Below, in pieces: positions 22,401 to 37,800 of a DNA stretch of 64,000 nucleotides; the stretch's first letter is position 1, and each line of letters starts with the position of its first letter. The stretch lies in the NCBI RefSeq assembly GCF_028389875.1, contig NC_084678.1, forward strand, positions 14,538,899-14,602,898, written 5' to 3'. The notes under the pieces were generated by a model. It searched no databases, had not been told where the DNA came from, and worked only from the letters and a program-made list of their open reading frames with translations. The translations under genes were made by a program, and so were the position numbers. This DNA comes from Rhea pennata. Its lineage: Eukaryota > Chordata > Aves > Rheiformes > Rheidae.

Positions 22401-25400
22401 AGAAAACAATTTTGTATCACTTAATAAATATTAAGTGGTTTACAAATACATCAGATAGCCATCAGTCAACCTGAATTTAAACGAACATTAAACTAACCAA
22501 AACACTTGAGCACAGGATAACTTAGCCAGCAGAGATATTTTTAATTTTTAAAAGGTTGGCTTGACTGATAGGAAGAACGAAGAATATATAAGAACATCAA
22601 AATTAAACTGAATTGGTCAAACTGATCTGCTGTGGAGGTCCAAAGCAGCTACTGCAATCTCTTCCAAAACTATGGAAGTTAAGAAAAAGCTGTTCTTTCA
22701 ACAGCAATAGCTCTCTAACATGCCTCAATTTCCACGAATCAGAACAGGGCAACTCAAAAGTCTTACCTCCATGTCATGAAATTAGTGCTAAAAATTGAGT
22801 CTGGTTTTGGAGCAAACAGATAATGCACCTTGAAGTTTGCTTCTGCTACTCAGAAAACTTCCACAAACTAGGGAAGAAAGCTCTAAACAGAAAGATTGTT
22901 ACAGAGGCTAATGGAGCAAAATCACAGGGTATAAGGATTACTCTGTACCTCTGCCCCTGATCCAGAGCCCGGTGAATCCACTTTCCTTTTCTTTCTGGGA
23001 CCAATTGCAGCTAATGCAGTCAAGTTGGCATCCCTCTGTCTCATCTGTGCTAGCTCCTGTTGCTGCATCTGCATTTGTAAGAACAAGAACTGTTAATGAT
23101 TTTTCTTTAAATTTTAAACAGAAAAGCTTATGTTACCATGAAAGCTTACCTCCTTGGCCTTCTGTTTCAACCTAAGCTGTTCTGGATCTTCTTGTCTAGA
23201 TCGAGACTATGTTGATAAAGGATGAAGGGAAGGATCAGCGAAGAAGACAGGAAAAAAGAAAAGACCTCAGTTACAAATGCAGGTGTAGATGATATATTTT
23301 ACACAGTTTTTGAAAGCAAACTCTATTGCCTAACAATATTAGCACATATTTTCCCATTAAAATGTTTTCCTACGATAAATCAGTTCTCTTAGTTTCTTGT
23401 CTCTCTGACTTAAGAACAGGAAAAATAGGAGGAACTTCAAGGCAGTCTTTCATCCATACACTCACATAAGGCAAGATTAATAATAATCAAAAAAAAATCT
23501 GACTGTTGTTCTCACCCAATCTTTAGACCTGTAAAATAAGTGATTTTATCTAATTCAATGTTCACGTACCCTTAAAAAGTTACATTTTTTCCCAGTGATT
23601 AACCTATGTCTTCCCTGTTGCATTTTAGGTGCAGCAGACCCAGAATTATATAAATATGTGAAATATAACTTCACAGAGTAACGTAATGAAGACTTAGGCT
23701 TTTGCCTCAGTCTCCTCTCCTCTGAAATAAATGGATTTACCCTCTAATCTTACTTCACAGGTCACATTTTTTGGACCTCCATAGTGCTTTTCTTCTGAAG
23801 TCTTCACTGAAAATCTTTCTTGATAGGCAGGACCCAAAACTAGACACAGTATTCCAGCTCAGATCTAACAGTAACTGAGTGGAATGAAGTTGTTAATTCA
23901 CCTGTCTTATGTGAAAACATTTCAGTGTAAGTGAGATTTTGACTTTATAAACTCATACCATAAAAATCCAGATTTGTTTTGTAGATTGTCTCATCCAGAG
24001 TTCCTGCCTACTCAGTTACATTCATCCTCTATTTGGAGCACTGATTACAACCACTAAGTCTAGTGCTTACATATGTACTTACATAAACTGCTTTCTATTT
24101 ACTGTATTTCTCCAACTTGTCAAAACCATTCTGAATTCTATTCCTATTCACCAAAATACTTGTAACCTTTCTGTTCCCTCTATGTGTATCAGTAAGCTAT
24201 AATAGATTCATCTTTCTCACTATGAAAAGTGCAAAGATTAATTTTTAAATTAAAGACCCACTTAGATTTTGGAAAATGCAATGAGAATAGCAAAGAAGCT
24301 ATTTCACTTAGTTCACCATGGAAAGCCAAATAAAGCTGCAGCTAAAAACCCAGTTCATCAAGCTCTATCTTTGAAGAATAGAGTCTTCCCCTTCATTGCT
24401 CATCCTTTAGAATGAAAGGGAACTCTCTACTTTTGACGTCAAAAACGACACTTTGCAAGTTTAAGTACGAAATCCAAGCACTTGCCTTTGCTGCACGCAT
24501 TAAAATTTCCCTTTCTTGTTCATCTTTACGCTGCTTTTCTATTTGATCAAGTTGTTCAAAGAACTTGAGCTGTGCTCGAACGTCACTTGCTTGTTCATAT
24601 CTTTCATCATCCTGAAAACACAGCAAGTGTTTCTCATTACATATTTTAAAAACAAAGCTGTTAGCTTGTACTGTACTGTAGAAGAACATACACATTTAAA
24701 GCACAAATGTTCACTTTGTCCTTTTCAAACAAAAAAGCGTATACCTAAACCAAACCAGCTAGAACTCTTAAAAAACATTTTGTTCTATTCCATGAATTCA
24801 TTGGATTTTGACTTTTAAACTATTATCATCATAGCTTTAACCTCACAAACATACTTTAGAGGGTTTGGTTTTTTTGCTTTTTCTTAGGCATTTACACCTA
24901 TTAGGAACGCATGTTTCGGGCAACAGTCTCTCGAGAATTAAAAGCAGAGCTCCCTAGTCCCACATCCACCTCAGCAGCATTAAAAGATGCAGACTGCTCA
25001 TCCAAATAAGACATGACTATTTGTATGAGGAATGGGTGATCGTGATAGCTTGTTTATTATTCAGGTACTTCTTCCCATACAAAGTGCCTTCATTAATATG
25101 GATTACCATCAAAATGGAGCAGAAAAAATTCTTCCTGTGTGCTGATACTGGGGGAGCAGGGATACCAAATAATACAAGCCTCAGTGCTAAATGTTGTTGC
25201 ATCCTCTCCTTGCTGATGTAGTTATATAATTGGGCTTCCATAATTAAGAATATACCCTTCTTAGAAGATCAGTGTAGCCAAAGAGTATTTCCTTTCTAAG
25301 AAATATTAAGTGTGTTCAGTGATTCACCTTTCTCCCCCTGAGTTTCCTTCCAGCACCTGGTGGGCCTACACAGACTGGATTATAGAAATAAAGGGACATA

Positions 25401-28400
25401 TAGATACTAAAACACTACCACACACATCAGCGCATGCAAAAAACCCCAAACAGCCAATGCTCCTGAAGGCAAGTTTCTAAGGGTATTTTGGCAGGAGACC
25501 AAAATTTGGTTGGTAGATGCTGTACACTACACTGTACACTTGAAGAAAGGAAATTAAAAATAGCATACACATCCATCATATCTTCAGCTTTACAAGGGGA
25601 GATGTGATGCTGAACCTAACGATATGAAGTATAATGCTCAGGTGTGGTGAACCAGACTAAGGACCATCTTTTTTCTGCCTATCCAATTATGCAAGCACTG
25701 AATAGACTCTAAATATTTGACATAATAAATAAGAGTGTATGGGGGGGGGAGGGGGAAGAGAATTCCTCTGCATTTGTTTTTAAAACACTTTGTATACACA
25801 AGCTGAAGCTTTCTAGTCATCCGTTGTATTAATATCTTAGTTTAAGATGAATCAGTTGAGGAGAATAAATGAATAAATCAGGAGAATAAATGAGCTTTGT
25901 AGAATGAGAACATCAGAACATAAGCATTGAGGCCAATATGATAGCCTGATGAATGTTAATTATTGTACAATTAAAGTTACCTTGTAAGAAATGTTCTTTT
26001 GTTGAGCAGTCTCTGATAATTTTTCCACAAGGTTTTGTAGTCTTTGTTGTGTAGCATGTGATACATAGCTAACTACATCAGGATGGATTTCTGTTATTCC
26101 ATGTTTTTTACCTATGATCAGAATAAAAGTTAGCTATTTCATAACTAACTTAATACAGCTAAACATCTGGCTGATCTAAGCCGCGGAAATGTAAATGCTG
26201 TTTGCAAAATAAGACTTTCATGTATTTCTCAGACCAGCATTAAACAGGAAATGGTATAAATGTAAAAGTTTGCATTAGCTTAACAAAATCCTAAACATAT
26301 TACTAAAGGCTGTATGCTGCAAAATAACAAATAAATGAAGAATGCTTTCTGATACAGCAGCAATTACAATTCCTCAAGAAAATACAACACAACGGTTAGT
26401 AGTTTCATAAGCTGAATGATTGCCCACAAACACCAGAATATACAAAAGATAAGTACTCTAGCAAGTTTTAAAATATCCAAATCAATTTCTATGGAAAAGG
26501 GCCTTCTATTAAATACAAGATTAGGGGAATTTTCATATATTAAAGCTCAAAAAAGCTTCAACTTACCTATTTCTAATATCCTTCTTTGTAAAGGTGCTGA
26601 GAAGAGGAAGGTTTCATCTTTACAGGACCTTGTTAACGTGCCCACTAGCTCAGAGTTTGTCGCCAATATCCGAGCACTTTCCTCGGATAGGTTGACTCCA
26701 GCCATTGATGCAACATCATTGATGTCATCATCATCCCTGAGGAAAGGAAAAACTCATTACAATCACAACATTACAATCATAACATTTAGGGCCTGTATCT
26801 TATACATGCTGCTACAACACAACAACTGTATATATAATGAAAGTTCCACAACAAATTGCTTAGATCGAAAAGCAACTTTTAAAAACCCATTTGTGTACTA
26901 CAGAAAACACAGTAAACCTGGATATTTTATTTCATTTCTGCATTTTATTTTGTAATAAAATCAAACATCATTTGATTCCACAGAACAGCACCAGAAGTAC
27001 TTCTGCCATTTTGTGCTTCCTGACTTTCTCTCAAGATCTTTTCTTCTGTAAGATTTTAACGTATTGAAAACCAAGAGACTAGATACATCACTACCACAAA
27101 GCAAAAATAAACTGCACTCATCACTGTAAGACAGGCTACTCATCAGAACAACCTGAGCAGAGTTCGGAGGAGCGGAGAAATAAATCCGATTTGCTTGTCC
27201 AGACAAGAGTTGTTTATAAGGTTTGATATTTACCCTCAGTGCCAGCTGAATGCTAAACCAGTCTGGCATAAGTATGTCCACAGCTGTTTATAAAAAGTCT
27301 AAGTAGCACACCTGGTTACAGAAAATTCATCCCAATTTCCTGCAAGTTTGTCTAGCCTGATTCAGTGCCACTGGAATAAACAGAAAGGCTCCCATCGAGT
27401 TCAGCGGGCTGTTCAGGCCACATGAGCATGCATAAGTATTTGGTTCCTTACCTAAAAGAACCTCCCCCAGGCTCTTTCAGTTTATTTTTCTGAGCAGCAG
27501 CTACTTGCGTTGAAACAGTGGCAATAGCTTTGTTTCCAGGTAATACTGTTGGTTTTACCACAGGTACTGCAAGAAGAAAAAAAAGATTTGTATTCCGTGT
27601 ATCAAGTTTGTGCCAGAGTTCAGATTTACAAACGAGTCATGGGTAGTAGTGATAACAGGTCTGGGACAAAGGTTTTCCCTCAACAGTGTCTGTTAGCATT
27701 TCATCCATCTGAAACAGGATCCTCCCACACACCTCCAGTACCTAAACGTTTTCTGTGGCTGTGAATGTTACCCTGACTAATTTGTACCCCCTCCACTATG
27801 GCACCATGCACTGAAGGGTTTAGCAATATAGTACCATAGCCGTCAGAAAGCTATGGAGCACTTAAGAACCAACATTCACAAAACAAACTTCAGTTAATGT
27901 TATTAATACAGCATATACCAAATACATTGACTTCTTACCTGTCTGAAGTTGATTCAACTGAATCTGTTGAGGAGTAGTAAGCATAATACGACTATGTGGT
28001 TGCCGCAGTGCTACCATTGGTGTCTGTGTCAATGTCACCTGTGGAGGCCTTATCAGTGCCCCTGTTTTTTGAGACTGTTGGATAACCTACAGATGGGTGG
28101 AAAGGAAAGAGATGGAAACGATCTGAGAAACAACTACAAATAGGAGGCTAAGAATCAGGTAGAAAGACCAAAACCTTACAATCAACTTTTAGATTGTTGT
28201 TGTCTAAACATATCTGTCCAGCAATCTCGGATTAGCATATTTTGATGTATTTTTTAAAGAAAAATTAGATGCATTATACCTCGCAGAAAAAAAATATTTT
28301 TTTACATCACAACTGGAATAATCAACAATCCATTTCTATTAAAAATTCACATGTAATTACAAAAGGTCCAGCTAAACTTTTCATAAGTAGTTTCTACATA

Positions 28401-28785
28401 TAGACCCGGCACACTAGACCTGCCTGAACCAGCCGCAGAACCAGAAATAATGGAGACATGGTACAGACAGTCCAGATACTTCTAGATATTTTGTCTTCAT
28501 CCAGAAACAGCATAAGCTGCCCCTGTGCAGCACTGCACCACGGGTTTTGTTAGCTTGGACTCAGCCTCACACAACCGCTGCCACACTGCTTGTGAAGCTG
28601 AACTCATAAAGGCAGGGCTGCACAGACCACGCTCTACTCTACATCACAGAAACACCTGAACTTCCATGGAAGTATTCAGACCAACTTGAAATAACTGAAA
28701 AACATGACCACATTTTAAAGTCTCCTTATTAACTATTTTCCAATTTATTTGTCAAGCTGACATACACTTAGGGTGTGTGTGTGTG

Positions 28786-28852
<67 letters not shown>

Positions 28853-31800
28853 ATACAAACATATATACACATACACACCCCACATGCGGTGAATTACTGA
28901 ACTCAAAATATGGTTGTAAAGCACATAAAAAGGGAACTCCCTCTTTTCAGCATGATTGTCAACTGCACTCAGCATAACTTGCTAACTTGAAATTCAATAC
29001 TACAGAGTCATTTATGTGAGTCAGCCTTCTGGCCTTGACTAGTTTTCAGAAATTCTTTTTTTTTTGCAGCAGTTCAAAAGTAGTCTACAAACTCTCCTTA
29101 TTTCACAAATTCAATTTCCCTAATTCTGCAACTCAGTTTATTTTTGCTACTATTCCATATTTTAATGCTTTTATTTTTTTTAAAAAAAAAGGTCACAGGC
29201 CAAATATGCAAGCTGTTTGCCTGTAAATGCAGCACTGAGTGAATGTTCAGTTCTTAATCCTTGTCTAGGTTTCTAACTCCTTTGTAGATAATACCTAGGT
29301 TACAGAGTTAGTAAGATCAATATAATCATTAATTTTTCTTGCAAGGTAAGAGTCAAAATACTTTTTTAAAGTCCTAGATTGATAAAAGTGACCTCTCCTA
29401 TTCATTTTATACAAAAACGTCTGGATACAGAAAGACAGTAAAGTGGCAAATGTTCTATAGTGAACATTCAAGTATTAAGAAGCAAAAAACAAACAAAGAA
29501 AAAAAACTATCAAGTTAGCCACGTATATTAATACGTATTCAACAGAAAGCTTATACTTAGTGTTCTGCTATCAGAAGAAGAGAAAAAGAAGTGATCGACA
29601 ACATACTCTGCTGTCCTGAATAAAGGCATCTTTTCTCCTGTTTTGGGTTAATTTGTTGTTAGACTTATGAAATGTGACACAGAAGATCCTTCAGGACCCT
29701 GCTTTCTCATGCATATGCAGGGATTGAGAGAATCCACCAATATTTCATGATAAAATAGGAGATAATGCAACACTTTCATCAAGAAACAGATTTAAATCAT
29801 ATTTTTTCTTAGTAGCTACTCTCTCTAAAGAGTTCATAAAGATCTCCAACTGAGCTAAACAACTAATTTAAGAAGAACAGTTGCTGTACTCTGAAAAAAC
29901 AACAGTGCAGTAACAGAAGATGCACTTCAGCTTACATACCAGTGGTGTAGACTGCCCTTGTTTGCTAACGCCAACCTGAGTAGGCTGGGTTAGGCTGATT
30001 ACAGGTTGTTGGAGAGTACTCGTTACAGTTGCTGTGGCCTTCCCTGCTGTGCGCTGAACTGAGGGGCTTAGCATCACCGCCGTAAGTGCAGTTGTTGCTT
30101 GTGTTGTGGGCTGTTGCTGTTGACTTTGCTGAATGAAAGCTGCAGAGTCTGGTGTTAACTGTCTCAAGGCAGGTAAACTCCTCTGAAAAGAAAGGAGGAA
30201 AGAATTTGCTTAAATATTTTCATCATAGATCACAGATGAAGATTTTATAATAAGTAATACATTTAATTTCCATCAATTGCATCAGTCTGGATGCACCCCT
30301 GCTTTAGAACAGAAAATGCAGTAGCAGCACACACAAATATCCTGCTACTTCACCTTTAAAGCTAGACTGAATTACAGTACCTTTACTGTGGCAACTTGGC
30401 CATCATGGGCATCTAGGTTATATAAACTCACCTAGAACCCTCATTGTGTAATGTACTCAGTGCGTATTTAATAGTCAAAGCCCATGCTGCCTTCCTTGAT
30501 TTTGTTCTTATCTATATACCAACTAAAAATCTTTGACAACTTAAAAGACATATTGGAACACTTCTTGAAGATTTCAGAATAACAGAGACCACAGTGCTTT
30601 ACTAGATTTTTACGTTAGTTATGTTCTTATCATAAAAATTCCTAATGAGCAGTTCAGGGTTGAACAAGCATTTAAGAACCCCGAAAGGTTAGCATGAAAA
30701 CTGTACGCACAACTATCACTACACCCCTTGATCGTACATTAGTGAGTTACATTATTATGATACAGTGTTATTGTACTTTCTCTGATTTTCAAAGACATTT
30801 CAGAATAAATATTATTTTAAGAGATGTCCAATCACTATAAAATTTATGCCACATGCCATTATTATTGAGAGGTGACAAGTCTCCTGCTTATCCATACAAA
30901 CAGGTTACAGCAGAGGCATCGAAGCATGAGTTTGTTCAGGAGATAGTTTTCTGTATTACTCAATCCTTAGTTTCCATTCCAAGACTAAAAGCAATAGTAA
31001 GTCAATTCATCGGCTTAGAGCTACAGCAAAAAAAGCTGCTTATAAGCAGCAGAAAAAAAAATCCTCACTTTCATATTTCTCAAAAAAGTTACAACATTAT
31101 GGTACATGTTCTATATTGACTGTGCTAATCGATCATACTGAAAAATTCTTGAAACCGAAAGGCAGAAATATTTTTAATGAAGCAAAAATCTAACCAGGTA
31201 CCACTTAAAACATCCACTTACACCATTGCAGAATTCCATCTGTATTGTTAAAAGATGAGCTTCTGTTTATTGCTGCAGATAGATAAGCACAGAAAAAAAA
31301 TATATGGACTAAGTAACACAATTTACCTTCAGGAAAGGCACAAGGTAAGGTTGAGGTGAAGAATTAAGTTCTCTGTACAGCCTACTGGTAAAGTCTTCTG
31401 CTTCAATTTTTCCATCCTTCAAAACAGAAGATCCAAATGAATGAACTTATAGACATTAGCTTTTTAGTTACTTGTAGTTTTATAGTAGTATCAGTTCTTC
31501 GAATGCAGTTGCAAAGTGCAATATATGCCAGCCGCAGAGAACCAAAAGCTCAGACAGCCAAAGATCACATTTTAGAGTAAAACTAAACTATGTAATTGAT
31601 GTCAATACAAATTACAACTGCAACGACCTGCAAGCAACTAACTATTCAATTGCTTGGAATAGCCTGGCAGCCCAGTCCCTAGCACTCTTTCCCAAAGGTA
31701 CTACAGTCCCTCCGTTTCAAACGACTGAAATTGTGCCCATCATATGCTCAAAAAGCAGGTCTCTCTCATAGACTTAGTTATTCATTCCTCAAGGAAAGAG

Positions 31801-34800
31801 GCGCATCTGACTTTGGCCTTGTGACAACCTCTGTTTCTCATGTGGCAGCATTGGACATATGCAGCCAGTAAGCAGCTCCATCAGAAATTACATGACCTAT
31901 CCTAACTTAAAGGTTACTCATACCTTAGCTAAGCAATGTTACTACTCGCTCTGTAAATATTAAGTATCTTGAGCTTTAACATTAGCTTTAGAAAATTTTA
32001 TTTACTATTTATAAACGTCTGTGAATTCTTGTAGTAGTAGTAGTAACAGTAGCAGCCGTAGTCTTCCCTCAGGTAAATAGTTCATCTTTCTATTCATTAG
32101 GTTTTACCAATAAAAATTGTAGAATTTAAGAGAGTCAATTACATCACCTGCATTTTAATTTAACTTATAAGTCAGTGACAGTAAGTTAATAGATGTTATG
32201 CATTAATCCTCATGCATTAATATGAGGCAGAAAATGTTCAAGTTATATGCTTCAATTTTCCTTTAAAGCTTGTATTTCAATTCAGAAGTAGCAAAGTTCC
32301 AATCTGATTATCTAACATTTCATAATCTTTCTCCTCTCCATTAAAAAAAAAAAAAAAAGTCTAAATTCGCTCAGATAGTGTTTCTTACCACTTTCAATGA
32401 ACTTTTCTTACCAGCAGGTTCTGTACTAATTCTTTCACGTTAGCTGCAGTTTCTGAGGACTGTTTTCCAGATGATGCCAGTTTTATTAATGTAGACAGAA
32501 AGTTTTTACATTTCTTCACATTTTCCATAGTTTCCTGTTGGGGGCGGGGAGAGGGGAGGACATTCAGAGAAAAGAAGAAACACTCTAATACATGATCTGA
32601 TCATAAGCTCTGAGAAATAAAGTCTTTCTCCAGTTCACCACTGCAGAATATTACCTATGGATCCATTTTCCTCACAGCTTACTCAGAGACATAATCAGAT
32701 CAAAATTACTACCTTGCTTCATACATGTACACACGTATTTTACCTTTTTTAATCAAAATGTAATTAATTATGATTCCTAATGAATTTAGGGAACATAAAA
32801 TATTTCAGGAATGGTATATTAAGTAAAAAATATGCATTATAACAGGACAGAAAACAAGAAAGCTGTTCCTTCCCATTGCACAGCATAGCACACTGATTCT
32901 GTCTTGTGCAGTCTTAGAAATACGCATCTTGAACAAATCAGTGCCGATTTCTAATCCCACTTAATACTGATTCTATTTGGCTGCACTGACTGATTCACTT
33001 TTCTACAAAGATGTACCTAATATGTTAAAAGGAAAAAAAAAACTCTGCTATACAAACTGATACACAAATTAAAATGATTATTTCTGCAGCAGTCAAAATT
33101 CAAATGACGTGTTTACATGCTGTGTAAATGATATAGTTCCTGCTAAAAAGTCACTTTTTTCCAAGATCAATAGTTCACAGAACTCTTGCATCTTTACTAC
33201 TCCTCATTCTGATCTGTATGCGTGTAGGTGGATGTACCAAAACATGTTCTAAATGCACTCAATATCTTAAACTGTAACTATCATCTTACTGTGGCAGCAG
33301 TGGAGGTTGCCGTTGTTCCTTGCACAGTTCTCTGTGGAGTTCCAGTTTGTACAGCTGCTGCTGTCCCCAGTGCAGTTGTCTGTGCAGTACCACCCAGAAC
33401 AATCTGAGGCTGCAGAAAATGCACGTGAGATTATTATACTTGAAATGCACCAACACCTACTTTTTTGTACCAAACAGAAACCAAATCAAAGGAGAGTAGA
33501 ACATCTTTCACAGCTGCTATGAAAAGTTGCTGAACTATCAGCTATCTGTTGCAGTGGCAAGAAAGAGCCACCAGATGGCACAAAACACTACACATTCAAA
33601 ACTGAAATCCTGAAAGTTGATTAAGAACTGCATGATCTTTGGTTACTGAATAAAATGGTAAAATGCAACCACAAACATTCCCTCGCACACTGGTGTTTCA
33701 AAACACTTAAAACATTTCTATCAATGCAATCTTCTTTTTGCCTGTTATCTTAAATGCCATTTAAAAAATCCCTTCCTTTTAAAAACGGCCTAATACAAAA
33801 GCCTAGATCTCATCTCAGTCTATTCAATGAATAACTGGACAGAACACTTTTCTACTTCAACAGAAAAGCTGGGAGTCCAGAACAAAAATACCACCTTTAA
33901 AGAATCAACACTGTAAACAAGAACTTTTGATGCACACAGTCCATTCACTAACCTCTAACACACTGTAATTACTAATGACAATCCAATCAGAGAGATAGTA
34001 ATTGCTATAACACTAAAATTAGCTCTCAGAATTTTAACAGATCATTTGTAAACTTGCTTTTATCCACAGAGTCATAAGAAAAGAGGCTCTGGGGATTGTC
34101 AAAGCTAACTTTCATTGGAACTTTGGGAAACAGAAGGAGATAAGGATTTAATTTGCCTCAGTTTTTGAAAGCAGGATAAATGAAGACCACAGCACATTCA
34201 CTGCAGGAAAAAAATGCAGATAGAATGATGTTTTTCACTTGTATAGCAGCAGTGTAAATGAGGGAGACTCAGCCAGGTAAATTAACTCTTAGATCTGGAA
34301 AGATCATAGACATAAGCAAATGCTCTCTGAGAGGGGGAAGGTTAAACAAATGCATAACAAAACCTGCATGTTTTAAATGAGAACATGCTAATCTTGTCTA
34401 CTTGAAGGATGAAGAAAGCATAGTGAAACAGATTAGGTGACAGCAATCATATTGTGTCAGGGTTGCCTTGAAGTCATGTTGAGAATTTTATACTTTTGTG
34501 ATGATTTTAAACTCAAAAAAAGTCTGTAAGAAAGCCTATCATTAATACAGACTAGGATAATAGAAGAAACTCCTCTCTCCTAAGAGAATGATTTATCCTT
34601 GGAGGTATCAGAACCCCTGTAAGTATATATACAAAAGCAGAGACTTGCAAGAGGGAGAAATCTTGTGGCAGAGAAGTGTATCAGTACAACCTTTTTGTAA
34701 TTGTAAGTTTTGCTGCAGATAACAGAGGGCTGATCACAGAACTAACATCACAGCTCCAGATCCAAAGGAAAGAAGGGAAGTGGTGTCACTTTGACAAAGA

Positions 34801-37800
34801 AAGCATAAAGGTATTTTATTTAAGCCAGTTCTGTGATTACACAAACTATAAAAATCTGAACTAGATTAAGATCTGCACATGTTTGAGGAAGGCTAATTCA
34901 GAAGGTATTTCTTTCATGCACTGAATTAGATGTATCGCCTGCAGCTGTCAGTTTCGAGCATGGTTTTCAGCTTTACCATTGATATACTTTGTATATATAT
35001 ACACACTACATTTCCAAAACTCACTTGCACAACAGGAGGACGCTGTAGCGTTGTGGTAGGTTGCACTGTTGTTTGAGCCTGAGACACTTGCTTGATAATA
35101 GTAGTTGGTGTCACCTGTCGTGCAATAATAGGTGTTCCTGGAGCCTTAAGAAAGCAAACAAATAATGTTAGTTCCTATATGTGATCTGCCATATCTAATA
35201 TTTTGTCTCTATCTAGTGGCTATTCTTACAGATGCAAGAGAACTTGCTTGGACCATTATCGTAGAATCAGTAAGGTTGGAAGGGACCTCTGGAGATCATT
35301 TAGCCCAACCCCCCTGCTCAAGCAGGGTCACCTAAAGCATGTTAGACAGGGTTGCATCCAGACAGGCTTTGAATATCTCCAGAGAAGATTATAAAATAAC
35401 TTGAGAGGAGAATCTTTTGTCTTATTTAATGCATCTGTGATAGTCTATCTGTAGACACATTCTTTATTTTAATCTTACAAAGAATAATGACAGTTTGGGG
35501 AAAGTAGCCCTTTTGTTAACCACATATAGACTCAAATGGTTTCCTTTAAACAAAGCAGTTGTGAACTCAAGGCAATTCAGCTAGGAAGAAACAACATCAT
35601 TTTTGATGAAGGACAGCTATATTGTAACAAATCAGGAACAAAATGCAATGCCTATGCCATATGGAAATGTCTCTGCAGCACCAGTTTAACCAGCTGCTTC
35701 TTCACTAATATTATACCTTACTTTCTGGAGTATTCTTCACAGCAAAAGATAAACAGATTACTTTTTTGTAATGCTACAAATTAGTGAACTAACCTGTACT
35801 GTTGATATTTGTACTGGAGGTGCACTGGTAGGTGTAGCAGGACGAGGAGTCATAGTATTTTGAGGCTGAGACTGGGCATGTGCCTGCGCTTGCATCTGGG
35901 CCAAGGCTTGCTGAGGGATCATCAGCAACTGTCCATTCTCACTACGCACCAGAACCATGCCTATATATATATATGTATATATAAAAAAAAAAAGACAAAT
36001 AATAAATAATTAAATAGGTCAGGAAACATACTGCCCTTTTCAAATATGAAGGAAAATATTTTGTCAGTTTCTTATCCAAGTTTGATACATATGGAATTAA
36101 CGCACTGTTGAAGTGCTATCGCTAGCAAAAGTGGTTTAGAATAAAAGCAAAATACCCAGATGCCCCAGATGCGTTATCATATTTTGACCAGAAGAGCTCA
36201 AATTACAGAAACACTTCTTAGTTATCAAAATGCTTGATACTGTGTGCATAAGAACACAAAATAAAATAAGTTGAGGGTATTTTCCCTCCCCTCAAATAAA
36301 AATCCCACATAACTAGAGGCTAAAATTAGCAATTGTGTAAAAATTCTATTTGTTCATTCTAAGAAATTCATGTTTTATGAAACACAGAAACTAAAAGAAA
36401 GTTTTGCGATGGCAAGATTCCTGTTAGTTTTTCTTTAAGAAAAAATTAAATGTAGGCTTCATCAGCAACAAGAACACAATTGGCTAAGTTTTAAGTTAAT
36501 TTCCCATAACAAATTTTGTAATGAAAGTGGTTATAAAAGCCTAATCTTTCTCAAGCGCATCTGCAACAGACAGCACTGTGCCATGTTACACCCCAAAAGA
36601 AAAATTATAGAGAGGGAAATGAGATAAGTCATTCCCTGTGCAGTCACTCAGATCAATACACTTAGCCCCACTGGAAAGCTATAGGGAATCAGACTCTAAC
36701 AGGCAGATTTTCACATGCTAGTCTCTCCCCTTCCCTCCCCCCCCACCCCCAAAAGGGGCAATGAGGATCTGGACCACATGAACTGGTTTTCAAGGGCTCA
36801 TTCATTCTGCATACCCCACTCAGTCCATGAGAGCCTCAAGGGCTCACCAGCTCTGAAAAAGCCACCTAAGGAAACAAATTGGGCACCCAAAACTAGTTAG
36901 TATTTTTGAGCAACAAACTGCAGGAAGAAACTTCAATGTGAAAAGCAAGAGGCACTATTGAAATCAGAAAGCTTTTCTTAAGTATTGCTCAGTGAACAAA
37001 AAGTCTATATGCACTCACCAAAAAATTTAGGGAAATGCTCTAAGTAATCTCAGACCATGACTATTTTGAAATGATAGTCTAAATAGAAAAACAAATTAGA
37101 TCAAGTACTGAAAATTTTACAGATGACACTTTCTAAAACTTTCCTTGGCTGGTTTGAAAGTTAGCATTCAACTGCACAAATTTACATATTTATAAAAATG
37201 ACTTCAAATAAGAACAGCTTATACTAATCGATTTTCCCTAAATGTTTCCTTAGCTCTCTTCAAATGAAGCAAATAGTCACAGAGAGATGTTAAACTAATT
37301 TACATCAAAAAGGGGAACTTCAATTGTGATTTATTTAGAAGTGTTAAGCCAGGAGCGCTGTGTGATATGGACAAGAGTTAAATCTAGAAACAAATATTTG
37401 CAAACTGGCTTTCTGAAGGAAGGAGAGGAAAAGAAGGCTATTTATCATCTTGCAGACTGTGGAACTAAATACACTTTGTTCAGCTATCAGGTCCAAACCA
37501 AATATTTTCCAAACTACCCCCAAAAGTAAGGTGTCTTTTCTTTCTATATCTTATATAGGAAGCTGCATTTTAATTAAAACAGTAAAACTACACACACCAC
37601 CAGCACAGCTCACAATAAATTTAAAAACCATGAAAGTGAATGCAGAATTTGATCCTGTCAACTGCTCGTTAGGGGTACACTACATGCATCATCAGCCTCA
37701 CACCACTGGGAGGGAAGTTGCTGAAAAAAAGAAACATATGGAGAATTTCAGCATTTTAAAGACTGGAAAGTGACCCACTAGTCCAACAAGCTCATTCCCG

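Noticed and set aside
37740..37800. Possible further CR1-like tail (a CCCACTAGTCCAACAAGC word)
   Set aside because: Only a short resemblance, with no supporting flanks; too weak to annotate.
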